DNA of 64,000 nucleotides from an uncultured Verrucomicrobiota bacterium (GCA_903848465.1 CAINGK010000070.1:50195-114194); one strand, 5' to 3'; positions 48,432 to 57,968 are shown, counted from the stretch's first letter. Translations and numbers: made by a program. The notes: a model not told the origin generated them from the letters alone.

Positions 48432-48573
48432 TAATGATCAGGAGGGGGCGGCGGTCGATCCTGCTCGTCGGCTGCCGCTCCGCTCCAGCCACCTCTCAGG
48501 ATCGAGGCAGGCACGAAGCTCATCACAGCCTTGACGAACATGCCCAACACCTGTTCAATCGCTCAGAGGTGAC

Positions 48574-48622
48574 TCACTTTTGATCCGCGATCCGCTACAC
48601 TTTTGATCCGCGTTTTATAACA
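48574..48622 (+). mobile_element. Right terminal repeats of the IS21-type element
   Basis: CACTTTTGATCCGCG occurs twice (about 48574 and 48595) and the second copy runs into TTTTATAACA, ending with CA at 48622. Multiple internal copies of the terminal repeat are typical of IS21 ends. The matching left end (CGCGGATCAAAAG) was not found between 46,500 and 47,700, so the element is truncated on the left. Confidence 0.75.
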
Positions 48623-48742
48623 GCATGCCCGTGCACGAATCAACGGATTCACTGCGGCAAGCTCAATATCTCGCCACTCCAGTTTTTGCAGTTCGCCACG
48701 GCGCAGGCCAGTAAAAGCAGCAGTCACATACACTGGCATCTT
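48623..48742 (-). pseudogene. Tyrosine recombinase (integrase) fragment
   Basis: On the minus strand the sequence translates as KMPVYVTAAFTGLRRGELQK and continues with LEWRDIELAAVNPLIRARA. The TGLRRGEL box holds the first catalytic arginine of phage/ICE tyrosine recombinases. The fragment breaks exactly at the right end of the IS21-type element, and upstream there is an in-frame stop near 48766. It is probably the remains of an integrase gene, possibly the one that once served this island. Confidence 0.7.
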
Positions 48743-48874
48743 ACACGAAAAAACGCCTAGCCTTTAAGCTCTGGCACGGGAAGGGCGGCGGTGGGCATGA
48801 ACGAAGCGAAGTGATGTTCCTGTCACGATGAGCTTTGATAAGACAAAAAGCGCCCCTCCCTTCGACCAGCAGCG

Positions 48875-49441
48875 TCATTGTTCAGCCTCGTTCGCGGAAT
48901 CAGGCTCATCTAGTGTTGGCATCAGTGCGAAAAAGCTATCGCCTCTCGAAAGAACGTGTTCAAGGTCCGGACAACGAAAAACCTCGTTGTGAAGTCGCTC
49001 TGAACCTATAGCCACACAATCCATAGCCGCTCTTTCCCAAGTCCTGCGACACGGCCAACTCCGAAGGCAAACTGCGAACGGTGCGGAACAACGATGCTTA
49101 GCAAGCCGTCCCTCGACGTCGGTCGTGAATCCAACCTTGAATCGTCCTCTATCATGTTCTGGCTCTAGCTGGATGATGTAAAAATAGCCTGTCTCGCCAT
49201 CGAGACTGAGGCTGGACTGATCGGAAGCAGCCACTCGACGACCAGCTAGAAGCGCATCTCTGACCGACTGAACATCTGTGACTGCAATCAAATCAACGAG
49301 CTGATTCCCTCGGTCTGGGTCTCTTTGCTTCGTAGTCTGAATGCCAAGCCTGCGAACGATGCGGAATATGGATTGCTTACGGGACTGCAAATCGTCAGCG
49401 ACCTCCGCAATCGAAACAAGCACTGCGGGGACTTCTGGCAT
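48875..49441 (-). CDS. GIY-YIG nuclease-like protein
   Basis: A 188-residue protein. Its middle has GYFYIIQLEPEHDRGRFKVGFTTDVEGRLAKHR, which fits a GIY-YIG/T5orf172-type nuclease domain (GYFYI...FKVGFT...R...H), followed by a glutamate in ERAAMDCVA. The N-terminal third looks like a short DNA-binding or helical region (SIFRIVRRLGIQ). The start is 21 bases after a GCCGAAC box at 49463 that is the end of a cassette-like site. The exact family and role are uncertain. Confidence 0.65.
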   Translation of the reverse strand: MPEVPAVLVSIAEVADDLQSRKQSIFRIVRRLGIQTTKQRDPDRGNQLVDLIAVTDVQSVRDALLAGRRVAASDQSSLSLDGETGYFYIIQLEPEHDRGRFKVGFTTDVEGRLAKHRCSAPFAVCLRSWPCRRTWERAAMDCVAIGSERLHNEVFRCPDLEHVLSRGDSFFALMPTLDEPDSANEAEQ

Positions 49442-49462
49442 CACGAGTGGCTCTGTTGGTTA

Positions 49463-49555
49463 GCCGAACGCTTCGTATCAGGCGACGGCGAGCGAGAAAC
49501 GCCGATGACACGACAGATGCCATTCAATCCGTTGCCAGCATCCGTTTCGTTCGCC
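49463..49555 (-). other. attC-like site 1
   Basis: Box GCCGAAC (49463-49469) pairs with GTTCGCC (49549-49555). Inside, GGCGACGG pairs with CCGTTGCC except for one mismatch, giving an imperfect hairpin with unpaired bases, as in integron attC sites. It lies between the stop of the gene at 49578 and the start at 49441, as a cassette recombination site would. Confidence 0.45.
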
Positions 49556-49577
49556 CTCGTTGCGGCTGTGAACGTGA

Positions 49578-50090
49578 TCATGGTAGCTTGTAGAAGAAGT
49601 AAATAATACTGGAAAAGCCGAACAGTACTGGGAACCCGAAATCTAGGGCGACTCTTGCAAAACTGGTCGCCTTCGTGACCGTCGTGGAAACTGTCAGCTC
49701 TCGGTAGCCAGTCATGTCACGAAACTCGCTCTCGAGATACTCACGCTGATCATCAGGTGGCGTGGAACAAGCCTCGTCCACCTCATGCGCCACGGCAAGA
49801 TTGTAGCGGTCATTAAGTATCCGATGCCGAAGATAGTCTGCGACCAGATGAACAAGGAACGAGATGTAGCTATGAACGAGAAGTAGCAGTAAAACCCAAC
49901 GTATTAAGGAGGGGGTAAGTCCAGGAAAATTGAAGCCAAGAATAGTCGCCTCCTTTGGAACTACTCCAGTGTAGCTGATGAGACAGCACAAGGAAGCAAA
50001 CACGAACATGGACTTCTTCGCGGTTCGAGTGACAGAGCTAAGTGGATCAGCCAACAACTCCTGTGCTGCCTTCTTGGTTGAGTCATTCAT
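49578..50090 (-). CDS. Hypothetical membrane protein
   Basis: A 170-residue protein with probable membrane helices at MFVFASLCCLISYTGVV, IRWVLLLLLVHSYISFLVHLV and VALDFGFPVLFGFSSIIYFFY. The middle is charged and contains VAHEVDEACSTPPDDQREYLE. No recognised domain. A GGCGAAC box (50109-50115) lies 18 bases before its start, and an attC-like site follows its stop, which fits a cassette gene. Function unknown. Confidence 0.55.
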   Translation of the reverse strand: MNDSTKKAAQELLADPLSSVTRTAKKSMFVFASLCCLISYTGVVPKEATILGFNFPGLTPSLIRWVLLLLLVHSYISFLVHLVADYLRHRILNDRYNLAVAHEVDEACSTPPDDQREYLESEFRDMTGYRELTVSTTVTKATSFARVALDFGFPVLFGFSSIIYFFYKLP

Positions 50091-50207
50091 CGGGTGGCGT
50101 GTTGCTTGGGCGAACGATCAAACGATGGGAACCCACTAGCTGGGGCCAGTGTGGATCGCTGGGTTGAGGTAGAATGAAGGATAAGCATTGGTAATAGAGG
50201 TGCTAGG

Positions 50208-50453
50208 TCACAGGAAGTAAGATGTATCCTCCGCGTGGCCGATGCCGTCGGCGGAAAGGAACTTATAGCCAAAAAGTGGCGTTGCACCGATGACGGTTCC
50301 AGGTGTCACGAGTTGTTCCCACACGGCAGCAATGGGGCGCAAAGCAGCGACAGTCATCCCACGACTGCGAATTATGCCTCGCATGACAAGCGTCTCGCGG
50401 AAATCGAGGGTCTGAACGATAACGAGAAAAAGAGCCTTCATCGCGTGCATCAC
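50208..50453 (-). CDS. Possible small cassette gene
   Basis: An 81-residue frame with a start at 50453 or 50444: MKALFLVIVQTLDFRETLVM and a C-terminal LFGYKFLSADGIGHAE. It has no recognised domain and I include it only because it fills an otherwise empty 400-base stretch on the same strand as its neighbours. Coding potential is uncertain. Confidence 0.35.
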   Translation of the reverse strand: MMHAMKALFLVIVQTLDFRETLVMRGIIRSRGMTVAALRPIAAVWEQLVTPGTVIGATPLFGYKFLSADGIGHAEDTSYFL

Positions 50454-50507
50454 AGTGCCGAGAGTAGCTTTATTAGCGTTTTCGAGGCGAGCATGTTTGA
50501 CCTTGTT

Positions 50508-50906
50508 TTAAGCGCGCCACCATGAAGGTTGGTTGTTCATGGTCTGCCACGAATACCACGGAAATGACCGCACGCCGAGAGTAAGCAACCAGACGGGCTT
50601 AGCATAGAACGTGTCTGGTCTGAAAACGGTTCGGATGTCATTGATGTTCAGATAAGGCGGGTGAGTCGTTGTGCGTTTTGGTCGAATGACGGCGATGTTT
50701 GGAATCACGTCGTATCGGGTATTGTCCATTGCCGCTTTGAGAACCGATTCGAGAAGGCTACAGGCGTCGAGTAGGATTGAGGCGAGCAATGGAGAATGGA
50801 CTCGGAGATGACTGGCATTGTATGGCACCGCTCGGAGGAATGATTCAAAGCGCTCCTCTAGCTCAAGATAGCTATCAATTGCTGTGTCAATGTGGGGCTG
50901 TTTCAT
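50508..50906 (-). CDS. Hypothetical protein
   Basis: A 132-residue protein with helices SYLELEERFESFLRAVPYN and ASILLDACSLLESVLKAAM, then a polar part with YLNINDIRTVFRPDTFY and a tryptophan-rich end (WLLTLGVRSFPWYSW). The helical pair suggests an antitoxin-like or HEPN-like bundle, but no RxxxxH motif is seen. Start ATG 50906 chosen; 25 codons upstream in frame lie inside the attC-like site. A GCCGAAC box (50935) is 28 bases before it. Confidence 0.5.
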   Translation of the reverse strand: MKQPHIDTAIDSYLELEERFESFLRAVPYNASHLRVHSPLLASILLDACSLLESVLKAAMDNTRYDVIPNIAVIRPKRTTTHPPYLNINDIRTVFRPDTFYAKPVWLLTLGVRSFPWYSWQTMNNQPSWWRA

Positions 50907-50934
50907 CGGATTAAAAAAGGGTGGAAAAACGCCT

Positions 50935-51060
50935 GCCGAACTCAAGCCCAGCGAACAAGGAGGTAGGCGCGATACCTGCATGGAGCGCGGAAAGGCAGCG
51001 GTGGAAGCAGGTGCAGTGTCGCACGGAAGAGATCGCTACAGCGCATGGTTAGGCGTTCGG
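50935..51060 (-). other. attC-like site 2
   Basis: Box GCCGAAC (50935-50941) faces GTTCGGT (51054-51060). Between them are partial inner pairings (AGCGA with TCGCT) and a TACCTGC/GCAGGTG hairpin. The length of about 126 bases is within the attC range. It separates the gene starting at 50906 from the end of the defence operon. Confidence 0.4.
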
Positions 51061-51067
51061 TTGGAGT

Positions 51068-51565
51068 TCACAAGGGCAATGCTGCGAGATAATCGCGTAG
51101 TGAGGTGACACCTGCCCAAAGCTGCTTGGGGAAGTCGGCGGTGATCTGAACCATAACCGGGTTGGCCGCGTGCTTCTGGGCGTCGGCCATGCTGAGACCT
51201 GAGCTGTGAGCAGCCGTGTTACGGAGTGCGCGGAGTGCGTCAAGAAATTCGAAGTGTGTTTCGTGATTGGTCTTATCGGCGTCGAGTTTAGGGACAACCT
51301 TTTTTAATGCTTTAATCTTGTCGCTGAACTTGGTGCCCTTGTTGGTCTTGGCGTCTTTGTCGTTGGCGTGTTTGGGGTGCGCGAGGTAGCGTGAAAAAAA
51401 CGCAGAAATCTCTTCTTCAGCGAGGGCGGCGAGCTTGATAAGTTCTCCGGCATTGGCTGGTTGAACTAGGCTGTTGAGCACGCCCAACCGGCCTTCGAGG
51501 CCGTCGTCTGGATTGAGCAGGGCGACGAGGTCATCGGGAATTTCCGTGCCAATTTTCGATTTCAT
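51068..51565 (-). CDS. HEPN-like small protein, last gene of the defence operon
   Basis: A 165-residue helical protein. FLDALRALRNTAAHSSGLS contains RNTAAH, which matches the RxxxxH motif of HEPN RNases and DUF4145/MltR-like proteins. Before it comes a long charged helical region with LAALAEEEISAFFSRYL. The start is 9 bases after the stop of the DUF499 gene, so it belongs to the same transcript. HEPN proteins are common as RNase effectors or toxins in defence systems; here it may be effector or regulator, which cannot be decided from sequence. Confidence 0.6.
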   Translation of the reverse strand: MKSKIGTEIPDDLVALLNPDDGLEGRLGVLNSLVQPANAGELIKLAALAEEEISAFFSRYLAHPKHANDKDAKTNKGTKFSDKIKALKKVVPKLDADKTNHETHFEFLDALRALRNTAAHSSGLSMADAQKHAANPVMVQITADFPKQLWAGVTSLRDYLAALPL

Positions 51566-51574
51566 GGGAGATGC

Positions 51575-54418
51575 TTACTCCCACTCGGCGGAGTGGAAGC
51601 CCAGAGTCTTCGCGTTTTCAGAAATGGCACGCTTGGTTTGATCAGAAGCGCCGTTGGAAAAATTGGCTTGAATCTCCACACGAACCTTGACCTCGGCATT
51701 CGGATCGGCAGTGAGAAGCGCGATGATCTCCTCGGCGATCTGAACGAGGCGCATTTTGGCAGCAGCGGGGGCCACATCGGCTGAACCAAAGAATGATTTC
51801 GCCCGCTGAACGGGTGGTGGCGTCGGCGAAGGAATTCCCGTATGGGGCGTTTCCTGCACCGTCGCCTTTGTTGGAGAGATGGACGGTGCCACCGTGGTGA
51901 CAACTCCGGGCAGAAGTGGCGGATTGGCTGTCTCGTATGCTCTCCCCGCGTCGGACTCGATCAGCAGCAGAGTGTCATCAAACTGGACGTTCGAGTCGCC
52001 GAACTTGAAGCCATCGAACTTGCCGTCATGTTCACCGTAGGCGGTGGCAAAAAAGTCACGAGTTGCGGCACCTTTGACAATGGCTTGCGCGAGCACGCCG
52101 CGATCTTTGAGGCGTGGCAGATAAAGATAACGAAGCGTGTCTTCCCAGAATTCAACGGCTTTTTTGGCCGGAACGCCTGGCTTCCAGTAAAGTTCCTTGA
52201 GCTTGGTGCGCAGATGAATTGGCGACCATGTGGCGATCACCCATTCATTGTCGAGGCACACCCGTTCGATCTCCGATCCCAGAGCTGCACCGCTCGTATT
52301 GAGCGGGGAGCTTTCCACGCTGGCCTTGCCCGCAGGGTTGTCTTGAGAAGGACACAGCAGCCACTTGTAGCACTCGCGGGCGACACGCGGCAAAACATCT
52401 TCCGCCGCCCCCAGCTCCTTTTTGGCTTGCTGGGCTTGGAGGTTATCCAGCGTCAGGCGCATCGCCGCCACATCCTCAACGATAGAGTTCCATGCCAGCG
52501 CAACGCGGATGCAGTCACGCAGCCGCGTCAGCGCGCCGTGGTCAGGTGCCAGGAAGATCAAGCGATTGCCACGATACCTTGGCTTTGTGCCGTTGTTGCG
52601 CACATAATCTTGCACCGCATCCGTGGCGAGACGTGGCTCCTCACGGGAATAAAACTGCTCCGGTGCCTGTACGAGGAGACGCAATGCGCCATCATCCGGC
52701 ACATCGCTGTGCGGAGTGAAGATGTGGATGCCATCAAAGAAAGTCGCGCCAGCTGCGAGCTTCTTGACGATCTCGGCCATCTTGCCGCGCACCTCGTTCT
52801 TGTCCTCATAGCGCTTTTTCCTTTCCTCCATCTCGCGGCGTAAATTGGCTCGGGTGTCGAACCAATAGCGGGTAGCGTCCTGCGCTTTGTCGCCGGAGGA
52901 ACTCATGTAGTGAAGCTGGTCGGCAAGGCGATTCAGCGCGTCGGAGTAGAGCGAGGACGTTTGGCCGGGCTGGAGGCAGCCGAGCAATATTCGCGCACGT
53001 TCGATACCGCGTGTTCCCGTCTTTGTGTTTACTGACGAAGGAGCAGTTGCGAGGAAAACCGTCCGTGCTACGCGGCGGGCTGCTTGCACAGTGCCAAAGC
53101 GAGTCTCCCTAGCTTCCAACGTGGTGGTCTCGGCGCGGTCACCATCAATGTCACGATCCATCACCGGGTCCCAGCCGGGAGCCAGATAGTGAATAAGTTC
53201 ATTCCGTGCACTGCCATCATAGAGAGGTAAGCTGCCCGGGAGAATCATTAGATCTTTATTGTTGTCCTGCCACAGGCGGTGAATCACTTTCGCCATGAGC
53301 TTGAGGACACCTCGTGTGCGTTGGAACCCCTGAATGGTTGTCCACTCCTCATATAGTTGTGCGAAAACTTCCGGGTGAATCGGATAGCTCTGCATCATTC
53401 GGTCGAAGTAACGGGCCTCCTGCGTTTCCTGCGGCACCTTGGCTCCTTCAGCCACATAGGCGTCAGCAAAGGCGCGGCATACCTGATCGCGAACCTTTGC
53501 ATCCCGAATCGTCTCGAACAAACGACGGCGGACAATCTCAAACGCCTCTTCGGGTGACACAGTCTTCCACAAAGCCTGCACACGGTCAAAAACGCCCTCA
53601 AGACCTCTTAGTGCTCTTAGGCCGAGCGCCCCCCCAACCTGAATGTTGGCGTCGGGTCCTGCTTCCTTTGGATCGCTTTCTGGCAGAGATGCAAGCACGA
53701 TGGCGTTCGGAACCAATTTTGCGGCTTCAGTTAGCGCCTGCACAAAGGAAATATTACTTTCAAATGTTCCTCCGCTTAGAGGTGACCCATCGGCGAACTG
53801 GCGAATGTAGGCAACAAGCTCATCGAGAAGGATCACGCAAGGCGCATATCGGCCTAGCAGTTCTATTAGCACATCCTTGCCCGGTGAGGTTCCGTTTTCA
53901 TCGGCCTCCTTGACCATAGCGTAACCTTCAGCCTTGCCAAGCTGCCATGCCAACTCGCCCCAGAGTGTGCGAATCGCCTGCCTGCCCTGCTTCCATGGCT
54001 GACCAGGTCCGAGCGCAATGCCATCGAGCACGACGATTTGCGCTTGTGGCACGTCCAGCAATGCCGCTTGATCGAGCAGTGCAGGGATGCCTGCGAGTTC
54101 ACCGAGTGGACATTTGCGCGAGGCCAGATGATACACAGCTAGTAGTGTATGTGTCTTGCCTCCCCCGAAAGCCGTTTGAAGTTGAATGACGGGCTCGCCG
54201 CCTTTGCCATTCAGGCGCTGAGCTACCTGCGTCAGCAGACGACCCATGCCTTCGGTGATGAAGGTACGCTCGTAGAAAGCTCTCGCGTCTCCGTATTCTG
54301 GAGTCGCCTTGCCTGTGCGCACGGCAGTCAGGTCCGCAGCGAACTCAGATTGTTGGAACGTGCCATTCAGCACGTCCGGGTGTGGCACGATGATTTCTCT
54401 CCAAGGCTTCAGGCTCAT
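51575..54418 (-). CDS. DUF499 domain ATPase
   Basis: A 947-residue ATPase of the DUF499 family found in defence islands. The P-loop is QTAFGGGKTHTLLAVYH, the Walker B region CVILLDELVAYIRQFADG, and YDGSARNELIHYLAPGWDP lies further on. The middle has many charged helices. The C-terminus contains a proline-rich linker (GIPSPTPPPVQRAKSF) and a final helical segment with AEEIIALLTADPNAEVKVRV. In related systems this type of ATPase accompanies a DUF1156 methylase and a helicase, as here. It starts 39 bases after the two-TM protein gene. Confidence 0.85.
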   Translation of the reverse strand: MSLKPWREIIVPHPDVLNGTFQQSEFAADLTAVRTGKATPEYGDARAFYERTFITEGMGRLLTQVAQRLNGKGGEPVIQLQTAFGGGKTHTLLAVYHLASRKCPLGELAGIPALLDQAALLDVPQAQIVVLDGIALGPGQPWKQGRQAIRTLWGELAWQLGKAEGYAMVKEADENGTSPGKDVLIELLGRYAPCVILLDELVAYIRQFADGSPLSGGTFESNISFVQALTEAAKLVPNAIVLASLPESDPKEAGPDANIQVGGALGLRALRGLEGVFDRVQALWKTVSPEEAFEIVRRRLFETIRDAKVRDQVCRAFADAYVAEGAKVPQETQEARYFDRMMQSYPIHPEVFAQLYEEWTTIQGFQRTRGVLKLMAKVIHRLWQDNNKDLMILPGSLPLYDGSARNELIHYLAPGWDPVMDRDIDGDRAETTTLEARETRFGTVQAARRVARTVFLATAPSSVNTKTGTRGIERARILLGCLQPGQTSSLYSDALNRLADQLHYMSSSGDKAQDATRYWFDTRANLRREMEERKKRYEDKNEVRGKMAEIVKKLAAGATFFDGIHIFTPHSDVPDDGALRLLVQAPEQFYSREEPRLATDAVQDYVRNNGTKPRYRGNRLIFLAPDHGALTRLRDCIRVALAWNSIVEDVAAMRLTLDNLQAQQAKKELGAAEDVLPRVARECYKWLLCPSQDNPAGKASVESSPLNTSGAALGSEIERVCLDNEWVIATWSPIHLRTKLKELYWKPGVPAKKAVEFWEDTLRYLYLPRLKDRGVLAQAIVKGAATRDFFATAYGEHDGKFDGFKFGDSNVQFDDTLLLIESDAGRAYETANPPLLPGVVTTVAPSISPTKATVQETPHTGIPSPTPPPVQRAKSFFGSADVAPAAAKMRLVQIAEEIIALLTADPNAEVKVRVEIQANFSNGASDQTKRAISENAKTLGFHSAEWE

Positions 54419-54457
54419 AAAGTGGTTTTGTTGTGAGGCGTTTGCACGGGGGCTGCT

Positions 54458-55036
54458 TCAAGCAGGACCAAATCGGTCCCATATGTCACCGGCAGTTTCT
54501 ATTGCATCTTTGTTCGTTTTGCAGAAATCGACGCCGCTGTTCGAAAGGAAAACCATGCCCCGAAGATCATTGAGAATGAGGCCTTCAAATCTCAACTCAA
54601 TGATGGCTGAGTGGAATTGAGGGTAATCCAAAGCAAGGGGATGAATTCCAAAAGCCCAGCGCTGCCTGAAATCATCTTTGAACTGTTCGTGCTGAAATTT
54701 CCATAATGTTCGAAGGACTTTCCTCGCGGGCTTTGAGAAATCATTGAAGCTTTTTCCTTTCGCCTTTTCCTCTCGAATCTCGTCTACGGTTGGCTCTGGA
54801 GGCGCGCTAACAGAACCATCAAAGACGTTGTTCATCATCACTCCATCCTTCCCGATTCCCTTCACGTAATACGATAAAAGGGGTAGAATGAATGGAAGTG
54901 CCCCAACTGAAAGAAGCACCACGACCTGCGATGTCAGCAGGGTTGGATGAAGACGGAAAAGATAAGCCGCAGTGACAAATGCTGCTGGTAAAACCAAATG
55001 ACAGAACATCAGATAGTTGCGAATCATTGTGTTCAT
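54458..55036 (-). CDS. Two-TM membrane protein of the defence operon
   Basis: A 192-residue protein. Two hydrophobic segments near the start, [20 protein letters not shown] and [20 protein letters not shown], are followed by a charged cytoplasmic part with [22 protein letters not shown] and [20 protein letters not shown], which looks like a winged-helix-type fold. Function unknown. Its start overlaps the stop of the DUF1156 gene by four bases (ATGA), so it is coupled to it. Confidence 0.6.
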   Translation of the reverse strand: MNTMIRNYLMFCHLVLPAAFVTAAYLFRLHPTLLTSQVVVLLSVGALPFILPLLSYYVKGIGKDGVMMNNVFDGSVSAPPEPTVDEIREEKAKGKSFNDFSKPARKVLRTLWKFQHEQFKDDFRQRWAFGIHPLALDYPQFHSAIIELRFEGLILNDLRGMVFLSNSGVDFCKTNKDAIETAGDIWDRFGPA

Positions 55037-56904
55037 TCGAAGAGGTCTCCTTGGGCAGGTTTCGGTGCAGTGGCGGCAGCGGACTCGATACCGGTCCAGC
55101 TCGTTATGAGTTCGTTGTAGGCGCGGGCGTCTTCGGCTTGACCGAGGCGTTCGCAGAGGGTGTAGAGGCGGTAGGCGAGCTGGCGCACGGCTTCAGCTTT
55201 GCCGCCAAGTGCGGCGAGAAGTATGCCTGAGGCGGATTCGCCGCCTTGTTTTAGTGCGCGGATGAGTTGGTGCAGGGCCTCCCATACTGGCGTGCGGGTG
55301 TCGGTGCGCGGGTCCCAATCGGTGGGATACTCGGCCCACTTGAGCAGCCGGACTTTGCCGCTGCCGCTTTGCAGCACCCCGGCTTCCTTCATGGCGTCCA
55401 CGCTGGTGGATTTGCTGCGGGCCAGCACGTCGGCTTCGCCAAAGACGTTTTCCGTCCAGCCGTGTTGCTCGAACCAGTGCAGACAGAACTGGGTGTCGGG
55501 ATCAAAGTCGTCCTCGGCGAGGAAACGATTGATGAGCTGGAGGGCGGTGCGCACGCTCATGGGCGAGCCGTCAGCCTCCAGCACAGCTGCGTATTTGGAA
55601 AAGACCGCCATGCCCGGCCCGATGATGGCCTGCGAAAGGTCCACCGGGGCCACGGGCGAACGCTCGTCGCCGGAACCTTTGGTCATCTCGTCGAGCGCCT
55701 CCGGTAGCACGCCATTCAACTCGCGGATGAACTCGCGGCGGGAAATGGAGGGCGCGTCGCCGGGGCGTTTGCGGCAGACGAGGACGATGCTGGAGGCGAG
55801 TGCGTTGGTGCCTTGGCCAATCATCCGCGACGCGTTCTCTGTTCTTAGCGGCCAAGTGCCGCTGAGTTGAAGTCCTGCACGATGAACCGCTTCGAGAAAA
55901 GTGACCCAACCGGTGGATGTCGTGCCTAAATCGCTGTTAGTTTCTGACTGCTTAAAGGCGTAGTAAATCGTAATCGGGCCTTCGGGATGAGCCTGATTGG
56001 CAAGACTTCGCATCGCAGAAGTCATTCCGTCCAAGAAAAACACTTCGGCTTGGTCTTTGCCCCCATGGCGATATGGCGCTGCAACCAATTCCTCAGCTTT
56101 CGGAACGGCAATTGTGGCGAGTAGATTTGGATAAACGGGACGTAATGCGCGCCGCAGCCAGACATAGAAAAAGTCCGAGAGGTCGGCGTAGGCAATATTG
56201 TCGTAGTATGGCGGGTCGCTGGAAATGAACTTACCCTGCGAAACCGTCTGTGTTTGTGCGTCGGCCTGGACGGCATATCCGCGGAACCATGACTGAGTTT
56301 GTGCGAACACTTTGGTAATCGCATTGGACAAGCCATTAACAAAAACGTCCCACGAACCCGAAGAGTCTCCCAGCGGATTAGCCTCAGCAAAATCCCAGAC
56401 CATCGGAATGGCCTGCCGACCGAAAAGTTGTCGAGGGCACTGAGCTATCGGTTCCCAGCGAACCAAGCTATTCCCGAGGTCCGCCATCTTATCTATCGCA
56501 AATGCGAGATACACACTGACGGCTTCGGCGTAAGCCGTCGCACCGCTTCCTCCGGCGTCTAGACCTTTGCCGTCGTCGTCAAAGCCTTCGTCGCATGCGT
56601 CCTGTCGAATACGGTCCCGTGCGCTCGCAAGTAGGTCACTAAATGTCGCAAGGCCGACCAACTGCCGTGGGGTGAATAGCTCACCGTAGGTCGTAAGCCC
56701 GTAGCTGACGGTCCAGAAATTGCGCTGGTCGTCCGGGAGCGGCGTTTCGGGTCTCCACGTCGGCTTTGCGCTTCGTGCGATTGATTCTGCCTCAGTGGTC
56801 GGGTTGAGATAGATGCGACCGCGTGGGCCATCTGCAACAATCGCCATCAACTTGGCACCCATACGACCAGCACAACCTTCCGCTTTGATGTAGTCGCCCT
56901 CCAT
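55033..56904 (-). CDS. DUF1156 DNA methyltransferase, C-terminal part (after a frameshift)
   Basis: A frame of 623 residues that carries the catalytic part. [27 protein letters not shown] gives the (D/N)PPY motif of amino-methyltransferases (N6A or N4C). Further on are [21 protein letters not shown] and a helical C-terminus with [20 protein letters not shown]. Upstream of the first ATG the same frame reads [19 protein letters not shown], which connects to the end of the N-terminal part, so this is not an independent gene. It should join the frame starting at 57943 to give a protein of about 970 residues. Next to it, with ATGA overlap, is the two-TM protein gene. Confidence 0.8.
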   Translation of the reverse strand: MEGDYIKAEGCAGRMGAKLMAIVADGPRGRIYLNPTTEAESIARSAKPTWRPETPLPDDQRNFWTVSYGLTTYGELFTPRQLVGLATFSDLLASARDRIRQDACDEGFDDDGKGLDAGGSGATAYAEAVSVYLAFAIDKMADLGNSLVRWEPIAQCPRQLFGRQAIPMVWDFAEANPLGDSSGSWDVFVNGLSNAITKVFAQTQSWFRGYAVQADAQTQTVSQGKFISSDPPYYDNIAYADLSDFFYVWLRRALRPVYPNLLATIAVPKAEELVAAPYRHGGKDQAEVFFLDGMTSAMRSLANQAHPEGPITIYYAFKQSETNSDLGTTSTGWVTFLEAVHRAGLQLSGTWPLRTENASRMIGQGTNALASSIVLVCRKRPGDAPSISRREFIRELNGVLPEALDEMTKGSGDERSPVAPVDLSQAIIGPGMAVFSKYAAVLEADGSPMSVRTALQLINRFLAEDDFDPDTQFCLHWFEQHGWTENVFGEADVLARSKSTSVDAMKEAGVLQSGSGKVRLLKWAEYPTDWDPRTDTRTPVWEALHQLIRALKQGGESASGILLAALGGKAEAVRQLAYRLYTLCERLGQAEDARAYNELITSWTGIESAAATAPKPAQGDLFE

Positions 56905-57943
56905 TGGAATGTCCGAGAGAAGACAGCGGAAATTTGCTCCCCGAGACAGCTTTGTTTACCTTTTCGGCTTCTGGAGGCGGGGTTCCGAGCTTTACGGCGA
57001 AACGATAGGTGCCGCCTTCAATGATTGGCTGCACGTAGGCTTGCTTGCCTGCCTTGCGGGATATGATGAAACTGGAAGCCAGTGGGACATCGACATGTGA
57101 GAATGCGGGGTTTGAACTTTTGACCGTCCGCGCCCAGAGCCACGAAATGACCGTGTGTTTCTGCCCGACGAGTGGCTTTAGGTCGACCCGCTCCTTTGCC
57201 ATGTCAGCAGTGATTTCGACCTGTGGATACAGGTCGCCGATTGTCTTCGCTGCTTCATTTCGCAACCAATTGCCGTAGTGCCGAACATCCTCTCCGAGGC
57301 CCGTTGCTCCAGTCCACGATCTATCCAGGCCTAAATCTTTCTTCCGTCCTTTTGCAGAAAGGCTGACCGGCGGTCTTCCTGCGAACTTTGGCGGAATTTC
57401 AATCATCGCCTTGTTGATGAGCACTGGGACAGGATTGAGATCACTGGCGTAAGCCTCCAGCCCTAGTCGCTGCGCCTCCAGCGGGATGGCTCCGCCACCG
57501 GCAAAGGGATCGTGGAGAGCGGGCAGCTTGTCGGGATTGAACAGCTCGGCGGCCTGCGGGTGGTCCTTGTTCAGCTCGCACACCTCCCGCCACGAGCGGC
57601 GAATCTCGGCGCGGGCACATTCCAGCACTGCTTCGTTGGTGGAGTTCTCCCACAGCACGAGGTCTTCGATGATCTTGAACAGTCGCTTCCGCTCGATGGC
57701 GGCGTCCTTCTTATTCTTCCCGTATTTGAACCCTCTGCCAATGTTGGTTCCGGGATCATTGACCAACTGCGCAAAGATGACCGCCCTCGCCGCCGCCAAC
57801 GGTCGCCGCGCCCACCACAGATGCAAGGAGGCTGGGTGGCCCGATTTGATAGTCTTCTCGCTCGCACAAGCCGCATTGATCGCATCCAACGGCAGGGCGA
57901 CTTCGATTAGTTTGCGAGGGGATTTGATGGGGTGGTCGGACAT
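56792..57943 (-). CDS. DUF1156 DNA methyltransferase, N-terminal part (frameshifted)
   Basis: The first 340 or so codons encode the DUF1156 N-terminus and the SAM-binding domain: [40 protein letters not shown] and the SAM motif [20 protein letters not shown] with [16 protein letters not shown]. From about codon 330 the frame degenerates ([11 protein letters not shown]...). The correct continuation is the other frame: one extra A in the AAA at about 56954-56957 (minus strand GTAAAC) explains it. The methylase is therefore broken unless the base is an error or the shift is recoded. The gene starts 25 bases after the OGG-like gene. Confidence 0.8.
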   Translation of the reverse strand: MSDHPIKSPRKLIEVALPLDAINAACASEKTIKSGHPASLHLWWARRPLAAARAVIFAQLVNDPGTNIGRGFKYGKNKKDAAIERKRLFKIIEDLVLWENSTNEAVLECARAEIRRSWREVCELNKDHPQAAELFNPDKLPALHDPFAGGGAIPLEAQRLGLEAYASDLNPVPVLINKAMIEIPPKFAGRPPVSLSAKGRKKDLGLDRSWTGATGLGEDVRHYGNWLRNEAAKTIGDLYPQVEITADMAKERVDLKPLVGQKHTVISWLWARTVKSSNPAFSHVDVPLASSFIISRKAGKQAYVQPIIEGGTYRFAVKLGTPPPEAEKVNKAVSGSKFPLSSLGHSNGGRLHQSGRLCWSYGCQVDGDCCRWPTRSHLSQPDH

Positions 57944-57968
57944 GGCTTAAATTTTTTTGGCGCTTGCG

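Noticed and set aside
51842..52843. 333-codon plus-strand frame
   Set aside because: Antisense to the well-supported DUF499 gene.
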